From Candidatus Omnitrophota bacterium (GTDB taxonomy: Bacteria > Omnitrophota > Gorgyraeia > Zapsychrales > JANLHA01), in NCBI GenBank assembly GCA_023139575.1, contig JAGLNJ010000035.1, positions 1-41,786 of the forward strand: a stretch of DNA of 41,786 nt, written 5' to 3'. This document shows positions 18,069 to 26,638 of this stretch, in pieces. The notes beneath the pieces were generated by a model that made no database searches, had not been told where the DNA came from, and saw only the letters and a list, made by a program, of their open reading frames with translations. Numbering within the stretch: the stretch's first letter is position 1; the number at the start of each line of letters is the position of its first letter. Both the position numbers and the translations under genes were made by a program.

Positions 18069-19367
18069 TTATATAAAATTATGATGCTCTGGAGGATTCA
18101 TAACATCCCACAAAAACTTATTAATATAATCCTGCCGGCAACCGACCGTACAATCACAATGGACATCAACATTATCAACAACATCTTTCTGAACGTTCCA
18201 ATAATGATCGCCTTTAATGATGTCATAATATGATTCTTTATGAATGTCTCCCATACAGAAACGCTCCTTACCAAAGAATGGTCCGCAAGGATACATTCTT
18301 CCATTTCCGCTAATTTGCCCTAAAAAGGGAGTTCCGTAACAAATATCATATTTACGCACACCGCCTTTATAAACATCCGTATCACCCAAGATATTTATCT
18401 TGTTCCACTTAACCTGAACATAATAATCATCCGTCGTGAAGGTCTCCGCTTTTTTCAGGTCTTCGGTCGCCCTGGCATATTGTGTGTGATCAATGCCAAT
18501 CTCTTTATATTCGGTATCAGAACATTGTTTAATTTGCAGATAATCAAAACCCACTTCTCGTCCCAGTTCAGCCAACTTGATAATTTGATCAAAATTTTCC
18601 GGGATCAAAACCATCTGGATCCCTAACGTACAGGCATAATTATTTTCTTTACGTACCTTAACTAACGCTTTCATCTTTTCAACAAGCAGATCAAAATTAT
18701 CCCCCTTACTTTGATGAATCTTTGAGAATCCTTCCCTGTCACCGGCACTTAAATTAATGCGCAAAAACGTTAAATGCTTAAGCATATCATCCGCGCGGTC
18801 CAGATCAAGACGCACCCCATTGGTAGCAATGCCGATATCAATGTTGTTTTGTTTTCCAATAACGATCGCGTCATACATCGCCGGATTAAGCGTTGGTTCT
18901 CCATCGCCAATAAAACCGATACTGCGGACCTCTAACCGCCCACAATCTTCAATGAAACGCAATAAGGCATCAGGCTGAATCATGGCCCCTTTCTGCATTC
19001 CTTGAGTCACTCCGATACAATAGACACAGGCAATATTACAAAACTTGGTTAAACCCATATCAATATGGATCGGGGCAATCCGTTCTCCGCGCTTCCAGGC
19101 ATTTATGCGTTCAAGATGATAAAGCATCTTATGTCCATCTAGACGGAATTTTTCTTTCTTATTTTTATACGTATGCCCTGTATATTGATTAGGAAGTTTC
19201 TCGCCCTGCCCGAGGGTTTCTTGCAACTTATCTAATTGCGAGCGATCAACTATTTTCTTGCCAGTGCGAAGTTTATGTCCCGCATGTTTGACAATACTTA
19301 TATCTTCCGGGATTTCTGTCACATTGTTTTCATTAACATCTGTTGCGCTTTTTTCTTTACTAGTCAT
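18069..19367 (-). CDS. Radical SAM enzyme with SPASM-like C-terminal cysteines
   Basis: 432 residues with an AAGGAG ribosome binding site. The radical SAM motif is FCNIACVYC with C110, C114 and C117, followed by GFIGDGEPTLNP (the usual GGEP region) and IGIATNGVRLD. The C-terminal part carries further cysteines (DICYGTP, MYPCGPFFG, RFCMGD, CDCTVGC), consistent with a SPASM or twitch domain that binds extra iron-sulphur clusters. SPASM enzymes include peptide-modifying enzymes and dehydrogenases such as BtrN, which oxidises an aminocyclitol. No precursor peptide gene was seen nearby, so a small-molecule or sugar substrate is more likely here. The first 95 residues are hydrophilic and unrecognised. 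It lies 22 bases after the dehydratase gene. Confidence 0.82.
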   Translation of the reverse strand: MTSKEKSATDVNENNVTEIPEDISIVKHAGHKLRTGKKIVDRSQLDKLQETLGQGEKLPNQYTGHTYKNKKEKFRLDGHKMLYHLERINAWKRGERIAPIHIDMGLTKFCNIACVYCIGVTQGMQKGAMIQPDALLRFIEDCGRLEVRSIGFIGDGEPTLNPAMYDAIVIGKQNNIDIGIATNGVRLDLDRADDMLKHLTFLRINLSAGDREGFSKIHQSKGDNFDLLVEKMKALVKVRKENNYACTLGIQMVLIPENFDQIIKLAELGREVGFDYLQIKQCSDTEYKEIGIDHTQYARATEDLKKAETFTTDDYYVQVKWNKINILGDTDVYKGGVRKYDICYGTPFLGQISGNGRMYPCGPFFGKERFCMGDIHKESYYDIIKGDHYWNVQKDVVDNVDVHCDCTVGCRQDYINKFLWDVMNPPEHHNFI

Positions 19368-19389
19368 TTTTGACTCCTTTTAGCTGAAA

Positions 19390-20949
19390 TTATAAAGGCA
19401 GTTTTCCTGCTGTCCAAATTTGAAACTGTCTCTGCTCCAACAGTTCTGATTTTGATTGTTGACCTGAAGAGATCTTTAACATCAAAGAAAGCAATTCATC
19501 TCCTAATCCATCCAAAGAGACATCTTGATCCATTAAAAGCCCGGCATTAAAATCCAGGTCATCATTAAGTTTTTGAAATAATTCTGTTCGTGTCGCAACT
19601 TTGATCACCGGACAAATAGCATTTCCTGTCGGCGTCCCTTGCCCTGTTGAGAAAAGAACCATGTTCGCCCCGGACGCAACCATCCCTGTAACAGATTCCA
19701 AATCCCCCCCGGGGCCCTGCATAATCGTTAACCCTTGCTTAGTTACAGGATCGGCATAGTCTATCACATCTTCAATAACCGTAGATCCCCCCTTCAAAAC
19801 AGCCCCAAGGCTTTTCATATACTTATTAATCAATCCCCCTTCAATATTCTTGGGAACTAAATTTCCATCTAACGTTAAATGCAACCTTCTCGCTAAATCT
19901 TCATACCAATCCAGGGCTTGCTGGAATTTTTGTGCGATTTCTAAGCTGCGAAAACGAGACAGCAACATAGAATACGTCCCCAGCATCTCGGGAATTTCAC
20001 TTAAGATGACTCGCCCTTTCCCCCAGACCACTTTATCAACAACACGGCCTATCAAAGGATTTGCTGTAATACCAGAAAATGTGTCTGATGCGCCGCATTC
20101 TGTTCCGACAATAAGTTTTTCTAATAAGCATGCTTGCCGGTCAATATTGGAAACTTTTTTTAACCGGGAAAGAATGATCTCACAGGCTTTTTGTCGCGTC
20201 TTGGCAACGCCTCCTGATTCCTCAACGGTCATCCAATCAATAGGTTTCACACTGTCATGCTCAAACTTTGCCAAATACGAAGAAACTTTTTCGTAATTGG
20301 TTTGTTCACAGCCTAAATCTAAAATAAAACAGCCACACACATTAGGATGCCGGACATACCCTTCAATCACTTTCAGCAACCGATCGATAGATATTGTAGA
20401 GTCACATCCGCATCCTTCAGTATGCGATAAAGCCAGAACACCGTCTAAATTTGAATAGTCATCAAGAGTTGTCTTTTTATGTATTAACTTCTCAATCTGC
20501 TGTGCTGTTTGGCTCGCACACATTGATGTGGGGATAACAAGATAAAAATTCCTCGTTCCCACACGTCCATCAGAGCGAATATATCCTTGAAATGTTTTTT
20601 GAATATATTTCTCTATATATTCAGTTTTCCGGGGATCCTGAAAGTCTTCCTCAAAACTATCCGGGATTTCAGGAACGACATTCATCCCGTTCACCAATGC
20701 CCCTTTTTGAATTCCTTTAGATTTCCCAAAAGCATAGCCATACTGATAAACATACTCACCCTCAGGAGAGTCACAAACAGCAAAACGTTGCCCTTTTTTG
20801 ATGTCTTGCTGAATCTCGATCATGTCATTCCGAAATGACAAAAGGCTTCCTTTAAGGATCTCCTGCTTAGCAACGGCAACCGTGTCATTTTGCTCGTCAA
20901 TAATAATACTCAATTGATTTGCGTCTTCTTTTTTTAAAGTCGTACTCAT
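19390..20949 (-). CDS. Altronate/galactarate dehydratase family enzyme (UxaA-like)
   Basis: 519 residues. An N-terminal SAF-type domain (about 10-95) precedes the UxaA domain. Signatures: IRSDGRVGTRNFYLVIPTSMC near 122-143, HTEGCGCDSTIS, GTECGASDTFSGITANPLIG, IMQGPGGDLESVTGMVASGAN, LFSTGQGTPTGNAICPVIKV and a C-terminal SGQQSKSE. Length and layout match full two-domain altronate dehydratases, which dehydrate aldonates to 2-keto-3-deoxy acids with an Fe/Mn site. Catabolic partners (UxaB, KdgK, KdgA) are absent, so a role inside a biosynthetic route, making a keto-deoxy sugar acid, is inferred. Only 2 bases separate it from the upstream cupin-ThDP gene, implying tight coupling. Substrate not established. 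Confidence 0.85.
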   Translation of the reverse strand: MSTTLKKEDANQLSIIIDEQNDTVAVAKQEILKGSLLSFRNDMIEIQQDIKKGQRFAVCDSPEGEYVYQYGYAFGKSKGIQKGALVNGMNVVPEIPDSFEEDFQDPRKTEYIEKYIQKTFQGYIRSDGRVGTRNFYLVIPTSMCASQTAQQIEKLIHKKTTLDDYSNLDGVLALSHTEGCGCDSTISIDRLLKVIEGYVRHPNVCGCFILDLGCEQTNYEKVSSYLAKFEHDSVKPIDWMTVEESGGVAKTRQKACEIILSRLKKVSNIDRQACLLEKLIVGTECGASDTFSGITANPLIGRVVDKVVWGKGRVILSEIPEMLGTYSMLLSRFRSLEIAQKFQQALDWYEDLARRLHLTLDGNLVPKNIEGGLINKYMKSLGAVLKGGSTVIEDVIDYADPVTKQGLTIMQGPGGDLESVTGMVASGANMVLFSTGQGTPTGNAICPVIKVATRTELFQKLNDDLDFNAGLLMDQDVSLDGLGDELLSLMLKISSGQQSKSELLEQRQFQIWTAGKLPL

Positions 20950-20951
20950 TA

Positions 20952-23522
20952 TTATTTCAACGGTTCCACAGGATTAATAATCATGTTATCTGAAAATTCT
21001 TTGCGATCTAAGAAAGGATAGAGATCTTCTAAAGGTTTAGAAATAATTGTTCCGTCAGGTTTCTTTAACGAAGACACCCGTGGCATTAAAGGTTGATCCG
21101 GCGGCATCATAATTTCACAAAGAAATGGCCCGGGTTCCTGAAGGATCGCGTTTATTTTGTCATGCAGATCATCATGATTAACAATACGGTCCGCTTTCAA
21201 CCCATAGGCCCGTGCTAACTTCACCATATCCGGTGTCCCCACCCCGCTCGAGGGATCAGACCCCACAAAACGGCCGAAATGATTCTGCTGCATTAACTTA
21301 ATAGTAAGGTATCCCTGATTGTTTAAAACAAAAAGAATAATGGGCAACTGATATTGAACTAGGGTTTGCAATTCCTGAATATTCATCTGTAAACCGCCAT
21401 CACCACTAATACATATAGTTTTACGTAATCCCCCGCCGTAACATGCGCCAATAGCTCCCGGCAGCCCATATCCCATCGACGCATGGCCACTGGACGTGAA
21501 AAGGCGTTGCCCTTTCTTCACATGAAATGTCTGCATCGTACACGTAAAACTTGTCCCCATATCCGTTACAACAATTGCCTTCTCCCTTAACTTCCGGGAT
21601 AAGACATCAACGAAATAAAATGAATTCACATAACCTTTTTGGCCCTTATATTCCGGCAGAACAATGGGATACTTCTTTTTCCATCCTTGACATCTCTTTA
21701 CCCATTCCGCGACATCAATTGAAAAATCATTTGCATCGATTCTTTCTATCAGATGAACGATAAAGTCTTTTGCCTTCATCTTTATTGGTAAATCCGGCTT
21801 TACCGATTCTTTTTTCAACTCAGCATGATCAACATCAACAACAATACGCTTTGCCTCGCGGGCAAAAGTTTTAAAATTGTACCCAACCTGAGGCACCGAC
21901 ATCCGCGAACCAATAATCAGCAACAAATCAGAATTCTGAACCGTAAAATTACCTGCCCGACTACCCATAATCCCGCTGCGTCCGATATAAAGGTCATGAT
22001 CCGTCGGGATTAAATCACTGGCTGTCCAGGAAGAAATAACCGGCACGCCTAATTTCTCAACAAGCTGAATAAATTCTTTTTCTGCCTTTGATAAACGCAC
22101 GCCATATCCACAAATCAATACAGGACGCTCAGCCTGCTTTAACATGTTCAAACATTCATCAATATGAGGTTCTTTATTCTTTTCTCCGCGATCAGGATAT
22201 TCTCTTTGGGCCTCAAAAGGGGTCAACTCATCAACTCGCACCAATTGACTTTGCACATCTAAGGGGATATCCAACCAAACCGGCCCGGGCCGGCCGGTCG
22301 CAGCCAGATAAATCGCCTTTTCTAAATGATATCTAATTGTCTCCGGCACTGTAACAGTAACGGCATATTTGGTAACAGGCTTCATCAGGTTGACAATGTC
22401 CGATTCCTGAATACCGAACTGTCGCAAACCTGTTCCATCTAACAACGTATTTGTTGTCACTTGTCCGGATATAAAAATAGACGGTATAGAATCAATCCAT
22501 GCCCCACAAACACCGGTTAAAGCGTTTGTCCCTCCGGGGCCGGAAGTCACTAAAGCGCAGCCTGGTTTCCCTGATATTCGCGCGTAACCTTCCGCAGCCA
22601 TTGCCGCCGCTTGCTCATGATAAACGGCAACGTAATTCAATTTTTCGTTTTTCCCTACCGCGTCAACCAAATGCATCGCCCCTCCACCAGATACCGCGAA
22701 AATATCGCGGATGCCCAACTCCTGAATTCTTGAAAAAACATAATCCGCAACTCGCGACACTCTTTTTTCCCTTTCTATAATTAAAAAAACTACGCCTCTT
22801 TGATCTTTTCTTTTAACTTCCCTTCGAAAAGTCCCATACGACATGATGCCCCCAACTTCCAAGAAAGAATATTCTTGAAACATTCTAGGCTCTTGGGTAA
22901 TCACGGATATCAATGCGTCATCTGACGGCCGATAGTCTTTGAGCGGCCCTCGAATAACGGTAAAGGTACAATCAAAAAATTTCTCCTGGATGGCCTCCCC
23001 TTCCCCGGGAATTCTTAATTTCAAACACGCCTCTGGATCCTGCACCATATTGTCTTTGCCTTCATAGGATTTTCCTGCCCGTCCATACGCATCTTTTAGC
23101 CGAACTAAATCTGTTTTATGTGGAGGTGATTCAATCTCCATAACCCAAATTCCGTTCTCGGATTGAGGACTAACTGGTAATGGATTAAAGGCCTCCGTGC
23201 TATGAAAAGTATTTTTCTCGATACACACGCCATCCATTGCTTTCAAAGTTATATCACCCTCCAACTGATGGAACACGGCTTGTCCGGATAATAAAATCAA
23301 GGATGTCCTTTTTTTCGGATGGCAATGCATGGATGTCTTGCGCTTTCGGACAATGTGAAGAATCCAAATAGCAACGTGTTCATTCTCAAAAGCGAGATAT
23401 TCATATCCCCAAGGTTTTTTGACGATGACCTTCTCATAATCACAAGGTTCTGACGCCAAGAGCTGTTTTGAATCCCTCGCGATGTCTCCATCAAATTCCT
23501 GCTCGGAAACTTTATAAATCAT
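20952..23522 (-). CDS. Cupin fused to acetolactate-synthase-like ThDP enzyme
   Basis: 856 residues, against 550-600 for ordinary acetolactate synthases. Residues about 30-140 form a cupin resembling mannose-6-phosphate isomerase C-terminal domains: PWGYEY at 37-42, MHCHPKK with H66 and H68, and H107. Residues about 140-250 link to a complete ThDP enzyme (253-830): YHEQAAAMAAEGYAR with catalytic E303, TSGPGGTNALTG at 326-337, a central Rossmann domain with IGRSGIMG, and the ThDP-binding GDGG (707-710) to N735. Known relatives in sugar pathways, such as YerE, transfer an acetyl unit from pyruvate to a keto-sugar. Here the cupin may bind a sugar substrate in cis. The open frame is continuous, so the fusion is real in this sequence. 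FAD dependence cannot be judged. Confidence 0.88.
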   Translation of the reverse strand: MIYKVSEQEFDGDIARDSKQLLASEPCDYEKVIVKKPWGYEYLAFENEHVAIWILHIVRKRKTSMHCHPKKRTSLILLSGQAVFHQLEGDITLKAMDGVCIEKNTFHSTEAFNPLPVSPQSENGIWVMEIESPPHKTDLVRLKDAYGRAGKSYEGKDNMVQDPEACLKLRIPGEGEAIQEKFFDCTFTVIRGPLKDYRPSDDALISVITQEPRMFQEYSFLEVGGIMSYGTFRREVKRKDQRGVVFLIIEREKRVSRVADYVFSRIQELGIRDIFAVSGGGAMHLVDAVGKNEKLNYVAVYHEQAAAMAAEGYARISGKPGCALVTSGPGGTNALTGVCGAWIDSIPSIFISGQVTTNTLLDGTGLRQFGIQESDIVNLMKPVTKYAVTVTVPETIRYHLEKAIYLAATGRPGPVWLDIPLDVQSQLVRVDELTPFEAQREYPDRGEKNKEPHIDECLNMLKQAERPVLICGYGVRLSKAEKEFIQLVEKLGVPVISSWTASDLIPTDHDLYIGRSGIMGSRAGNFTVQNSDLLLIIGSRMSVPQVGYNFKTFAREAKRIVVDVDHAELKKESVKPDLPIKMKAKDFIVHLIERIDANDFSIDVAEWVKRCQGWKKKYPIVLPEYKGQKGYVNSFYFVDVLSRKLREKAIVVTDMGTSFTCTMQTFHVKKGQRLFTSSGHASMGYGLPGAIGACYGGGLRKTICISGDGGLQMNIQELQTLVQYQLPIILFVLNNQGYLTIKLMQQNHFGRFVGSDPSSGVGTPDMVKLARAYGLKADRIVNHDDLHDKINAILQEPGPFLCEIMMPPDQPLMPRVSSLKKPDGTIISKPLEDLYPFLDRKEFSDNMIINPVEPLK

Positions 23523-23544
23523 AGAATACTCTCCATAAGAAACA

Positions 23545-24057
23545 TTAACTCTTATTTAAAAGTTCCAACACGGCTTTCATAAAATCACCATTATTTCGAT
23601 AATGCGGAGCCGTAACAAGGTTTCCATCAACAACAACATCTTCTTCCAAATATTCTGCTCCCGCATTCCTTACATCATCAGCGGTTGAAATATATGCTGT
23701 TGCCTTTTTTCCTTTCATGATCCCCGCTGATATGCAAAGCCATGGGCCATGACAAATAGCCGCGACAATTTTACCGGCATCATACATGTCTTTGATAAAT
23801 TGAAGCACTTCTTTACGAAGGCGCAATCTATCTGGCGCTTCAAAACCGCCAGGCAAAATAACTAAATCAAAATTTTTAACGTCTAAATCATTAGTGTCCA
23901 TCGTCACACGAGCAGGAACACCGTATTTTCCAAATACCGCCATTTTATCCGGTGTCGCGACCTCAACACGAATTCCTTCTTCAAGTAATCGATAGTAGGG
24001 ATATGTGAACTCTTCATCCTGAAAATTTTGCGCAGTAATAATAACAGCTCGTTTCAT
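23545..24057 (-). CDS. DJ-1/PfpI family protein
   Basis: 170 residues, the normal length for PfpI-like proteins. AQNFQDEEFTYP has the conserved acidic residues E15/E16; VILPGGFEAPDRLR follows; the nucleophile elbow is AAICHGPW with C102 and H103; and GAEYLEEDVVVDGNLVTAP closes the fold. A strong AAGGAGGAG ribosome binding site precedes it. Family members are proposed glyoxalases, deglycases, chaperones or amidohydrolases acting on reactive carbonyls. In an operon full of keto-sugar and ThDP chemistry, detoxifying or processing a reactive aldehyde or ketone is a fair guess, not evidence. It lies 22 bases before the cupin-ThDP gene and 119 bases after the transketolase subunit gene. Confidence 0.85.
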   Translation of the reverse strand: MKRAVIITAQNFQDEEFTYPYYRLLEEGIRVEVATPDKMAVFGKYGVPARVTMDTNDLDVKNFDLVILPGGFEAPDRLRLRKEVLQFIKDMYDAGKIVAAICHGPWLCISAGIMKGKKATAYISTADDVRNAGAEYLEEDVVVDGNLVTAPHYRNNGDFMKAVLELLNKS

Positions 24058-24087
24058 TTTTACTCCTCCTTAAATATCACCTATTAG

Positions 24088-24110
24088 CCCCTCCCCCTTG
24101 TGGAGGCGGG
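24088..24110. repeat. GC-rich imperfect hairpin in a 119-base spacer
   Basis: CCCCTCC and GGAGGCGGG form an imperfect stem around CCCTTGT. The spacer 24058-24176 is otherwise without a gene and separates the transketolase pair from the DJ-1 gene. No T-run follows on the transcribed strand, so termination is doubtful; an mRNA-processing or repeat element is possible. Confidence 0.3.
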
Positions 24111-24176
24111 ATAGCTTCAACTTCCTCTGTCATTAAAAACGGAGCGAAGCCATCTTGTTAAGACTCTTATAAACCA

Positions 24177-24668
24177 TCAAACCCTCAAATACCCCGCCTG
24201 CTCACTACAGAGCCAATCTTTCACTAAAACATCAAACGATTTCTCTGCAGAATAGGGATCATACGTTTTCATATTAATCAATTCCATCAATCGAATATCA
24301 TTTGTGCCGCAGCAATGAGAGGGGCCCAAGAATTTAAAATAATCATTCGCCCCGGTTCCAATGAATTTTACGTTAAGATTCTGCAGAATTACATCATTGC
24401 GCACTTGTTCAATCGCCCGATAAACCAAAAAATTAATGATGGAAAAAACAACCGGTATCAAACCTGTTGTGCTCATTCCCGCCGCAATACCAATTGTTCC
24501 CTGCTCCATAATCCCGCAATTAATGATCCGCTTTGGAAACTCTTCTTTCAACTGATTAATAACACCAAAACCCGTATCGCAAATTAAAAGATGATACCTC
24601 TCATCTTCCCGAAAATACGTCACAATTTGGTCAAGCACTTCCCTTCTATAATCTTGTTCAATTTCCAT
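24177..24668 (-). CDS. Transketolase-like pyrimidine-domain subunit (lacks C-terminal domain)
   Basis: 163 residues from the ATG at 24666-24668 (the frame is open to 24728, inside the upstream gene). The Pyr-type ThDP domain is recognisable: LLICDTGFGV, RIINCGIMEQGTIGIAAGMSTTG with E55 of the conserved E-Q pair that activates the cofactor, and FIGTGANDYFKFLGPSHCCGTNDIRLM. Split transketolase C-subunits are normally about 300 residues; this one stops right after the Pyr domain, so the third domain is absent. The 119 bases downstream contain no continuation in any frame, so the short form is probably natural. It overlaps the N-subunit gene by 11 bases and should pair with it to form the active site. 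Substrates unknown; two-carbon ketol transfer is the family reaction. Confidence 0.82.
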   Translation of the reverse strand: MEIEQDYRREVLDQIVTYFREDERYHLLICDTGFGVINQLKEEFPKRIINCGIMEQGTIGIAAGMSTTGLIPVVFSIINFLVYRAIEQVRNDVILQNLNVKFIGTGANDYFKFLGPSHCCGTNDIRLMELINMKTYDPYSAEKSFDVLVKDWLCSEQAGYLRV

Positions 24669-25479
24669 AAGTCGCCCCCCCTTCCAGTTCCTCTGGCGTT
24701 GGTAAGCGGAAATGAAACTTGGCAACATTTTCCATGCACTTCAATCCATATCCTTTTATTGTAGAAGCAATGATCGCTTTGGGCTGATCTCCGGAAGACA
24801 CTTTACTTTTCTCAATACACGAGGCAAGCACTTCGGCATCGTGTCCGGGACAAACAATGGGGCTCAATCCAAAACCTTCCAATTTTTTAATCAAATCCTC
24901 TTCCTCAATATCTAAAACATTATCAATAAAATCCATCGCTTGCAGACGGTTTTTATCAACAATAATAATCAAATGATCTAATGTATATTTTGCCGCGAAC
25001 TGAAGCGCCTCCCAACACGACCCTTCCTGAAATTCTCCATCACCAATAATACAATACGTATATGTATCTTTTTCCTGACATTTTGCACCATAAGCCATTC
25101 CCACAGCGATGGGCAAACCATGGCCTAAGGAACCGCACCCCGCCTCAATACCATATTCCAGTCGTCGATCCATACAACCCAGTAATGTGCTTTCGGGCGT
25201 ATAGAACCCCTCCCATTCTTCTTTCGGCAGCATGCCGATATCCGCTAAGATGGCATAAAGTCCATAACACCCGTGGGCCTTGGAAAAAACCAGCCGATCC
25301 CTATCTTCCCAATAGGGATTTTCAGGGTCAATGGACATGCAGTCATAATATAAAGCCACGAGAATATCAATACATGACATTGAAGGGGCAATATGACCCG
25401 CTTTGTTCGCAACAGAAACTCTTAACACCTCATCACGAATAAAATTCGCCTTAGCTTTTAATTCTTTAACCTGAATCAT
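24658..25479 (-). CDS. Transketolase-like N-terminal (PP-domain) subunit
   Basis: 273 residues, usual size for a separate transketolase N-subunit. Signatures: KAGHIAPSMS with H29, FSKAHG with H69, CGSLGHGLPIAVGMAYG at 115-131, and the ThDP/Mg motif GDGEFQEGSCWEA (146-158) to N177 in VDKNRLQ. It binds the diphosphate of ThDP and works with the Pyr-domain protein encoded next. Comparable split transketolases are known in secondary-metabolite clusters (for example the rifamycin pair) and in amino-sugar routes. The gene starts 2 bases after an aminotransferase gene, which fits shared synthesis of an amino- or chain-altered sugar. Central pentose metabolism is a less likely role because of the surrounding genes. 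Confidence 0.87.
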   Translation of the reverse strand: MIQVKELKAKANFIRDEVLRVSVANKAGHIAPSMSCIDILVALYYDCMSIDPENPYWEDRDRLVFSKAHGCYGLYAILADIGMLPKEEWEGFYTPESTLLGCMDRRLEYGIEAGCGSLGHGLPIAVGMAYGAKCQEKDTYTYCIIGDGEFQEGSCWEALQFAAKYTLDHLIIIVDKNRLQAMDFIDNVLDIEEEDLIKKLEGFGLSPIVCPGHDAEVLASCIEKSKVSSGDQPKAIIASTIKGYGLKCMENVAKFHFRLPTPEELEGGATYGN

Positions 25480-25481
25480 AA

Positions 25482-26585
25482 CTAACCCTTTTTATAAAAT
25501 GACTTAATATTATCTATCATAAAATCAACTTGCTCCGGCCCAAGATGCTGATGCACCGGCAAGGAAATAATCTCAGCCGCGTGTTTCTCGCAAACCGGAA
25601 AACCACCCTTTTTATAACCAAGGCGCGCGGCGCATTTCTGCAAATGAAGCGGGATCGGGTAGTGAACCTTTGCCTCAATTTCTTTATCAACCAGATGCTT
25701 CTGCAATGCATCCCGGTCTTCGACCCGCAGCATATAGAGATGATAATTCTGACGGACCTTCGGATCCCGAATGGGGACTGTTACTTGCTTCACATTTTTT
25801 AATCCTTCATCAATTTGTGCCGCGTTTGCAATACGGGCGTCAGTGATCGCCGGCACTTGAGGAAAAAGCCTTAAAGCGATGACCGCCTGAAAAGTATCCA
25901 TACGGCTGTTCACCCCGTAAATATCCACCTCATCCCTGGTTGCCAAACCGTGATTGCGCAAAAGCCGCAGCTTATCATTTAACGCCCCATCATTGGTGAT
26001 GATCATCCCGGCATCTGACCAGACATTCAAATTCTTTAAGGGATGAAAACTGAACGACCCTGTATCCCCGAAAGATCCGGCTTTTTTTCCGTCAATAGAC
26101 GCGTCGATCCCGCAGCAGGAATCCTCAACGACTTTAAGATTATGCTTTTCAGCTATGGCCAGAATCCTTTCCATATCCGGGGCATTTCCCGTAAACCATA
26201 TCGGAACGATCGCCTTTGTTTTATCAGTGATAACCTTCTCGATCTGATCACAGTCGATGAGAAATTCTTCAGTAGAATCGACAAACACCGGACGGGCCCC
26301 CGTTGCCGCAATCGCCCCGTGTGTGGCAATGAATGTTTCGACACAAGTGATCACTTCATCACCCGGCCCGATCCCTAAAGCCTTCATCGAGAGGATCAGC
26401 GCGTCAGTGCCGGAATTAACACCGATAGCATGTTTTACGCCCGTGAAGGCCGCGAATTTACTTTCAAATTCCTCAAGCTTCGCCCCAAGGGTAAAATCCC
26501 CCGTCTTGACAAAATCTTTAACATCGTTCAAATAACCGTCAATGTCGGCGAATTGTGGTTCTAAATATGAATACGGCACCCTCAT
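25482..26585 (-). CDS. DegT/DnrJ/EryC1/StrS family aminotransferase (variant active site)
   Basis: 367 residues. Sugar-aminotransferase signatures are NSGTDAL (57-63), VFVDSTEEF, and FHPLKNLNVWSDAGMI with the PLP lysine at K184. The usual ED-x-AQA segment reads VVEDSCCGIDAS (152-163), nearer to the EDSCDALG form seen in CDP-keto-sugar dehydratases of the same superfamily, but the lysine is retained, so transamination is still expected. It has a GGAAG ribosome binding site. It is followed after 2 bases by the transketolase pair. Probably converts a keto-sugar nucleotide, or a free keto-sugar phosphate, to an amino sugar. It differs clearly from the neighbouring family member at 26639-27739. 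Confidence 0.87.
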   Translation of the reverse strand: MRVPYSYLEPQFADIDGYLNDVKDFVKTGDFTLGAKLEEFESKFAAFTGVKHAIGVNSGTDALILSMKALGIGPGDEVITCVETFIATHGAIAATGARPVFVDSTEEFLIDCDQIEKVITDKTKAIVPIWFTGNAPDMERILAIAEKHNLKVVEDSCCGIDASIDGKKAGSFGDTGSFSFHPLKNLNVWSDAGMIITNDGALNDKLRLLRNHGLATRDEVDIYGVNSRMDTFQAVIALRLFPQVPAITDARIANAAQIDEGLKNVKQVTVPIRDPKVRQNYHLYMLRVEDRDALQKHLVDKEIEAKVHYPIPLHLQKCAARLGYKKGGFPVCEKHAAEIISLPVHQHLGPEQVDFMIDNIKSFYKKG

Positions 26586-26638
26586 TTATTTCTTCCTTTC
26601 TAAAATTAAATAATCAAGATACAGTGTTTATTTTAACT

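Noticed and set aside
18069-19367. Peptide-modifying (RiPP) radical SAM system
   Set aside because: No small precursor-peptide gene or peptidase/exporter of that type is adjacent; all neighbours are sugar enzymes.
24058-24176. Possible frameshifted C-terminal domain of the short transketolase subunit
   Set aside because: Only 119 bases are available before the next gene and no frame shows transketolase similarity.
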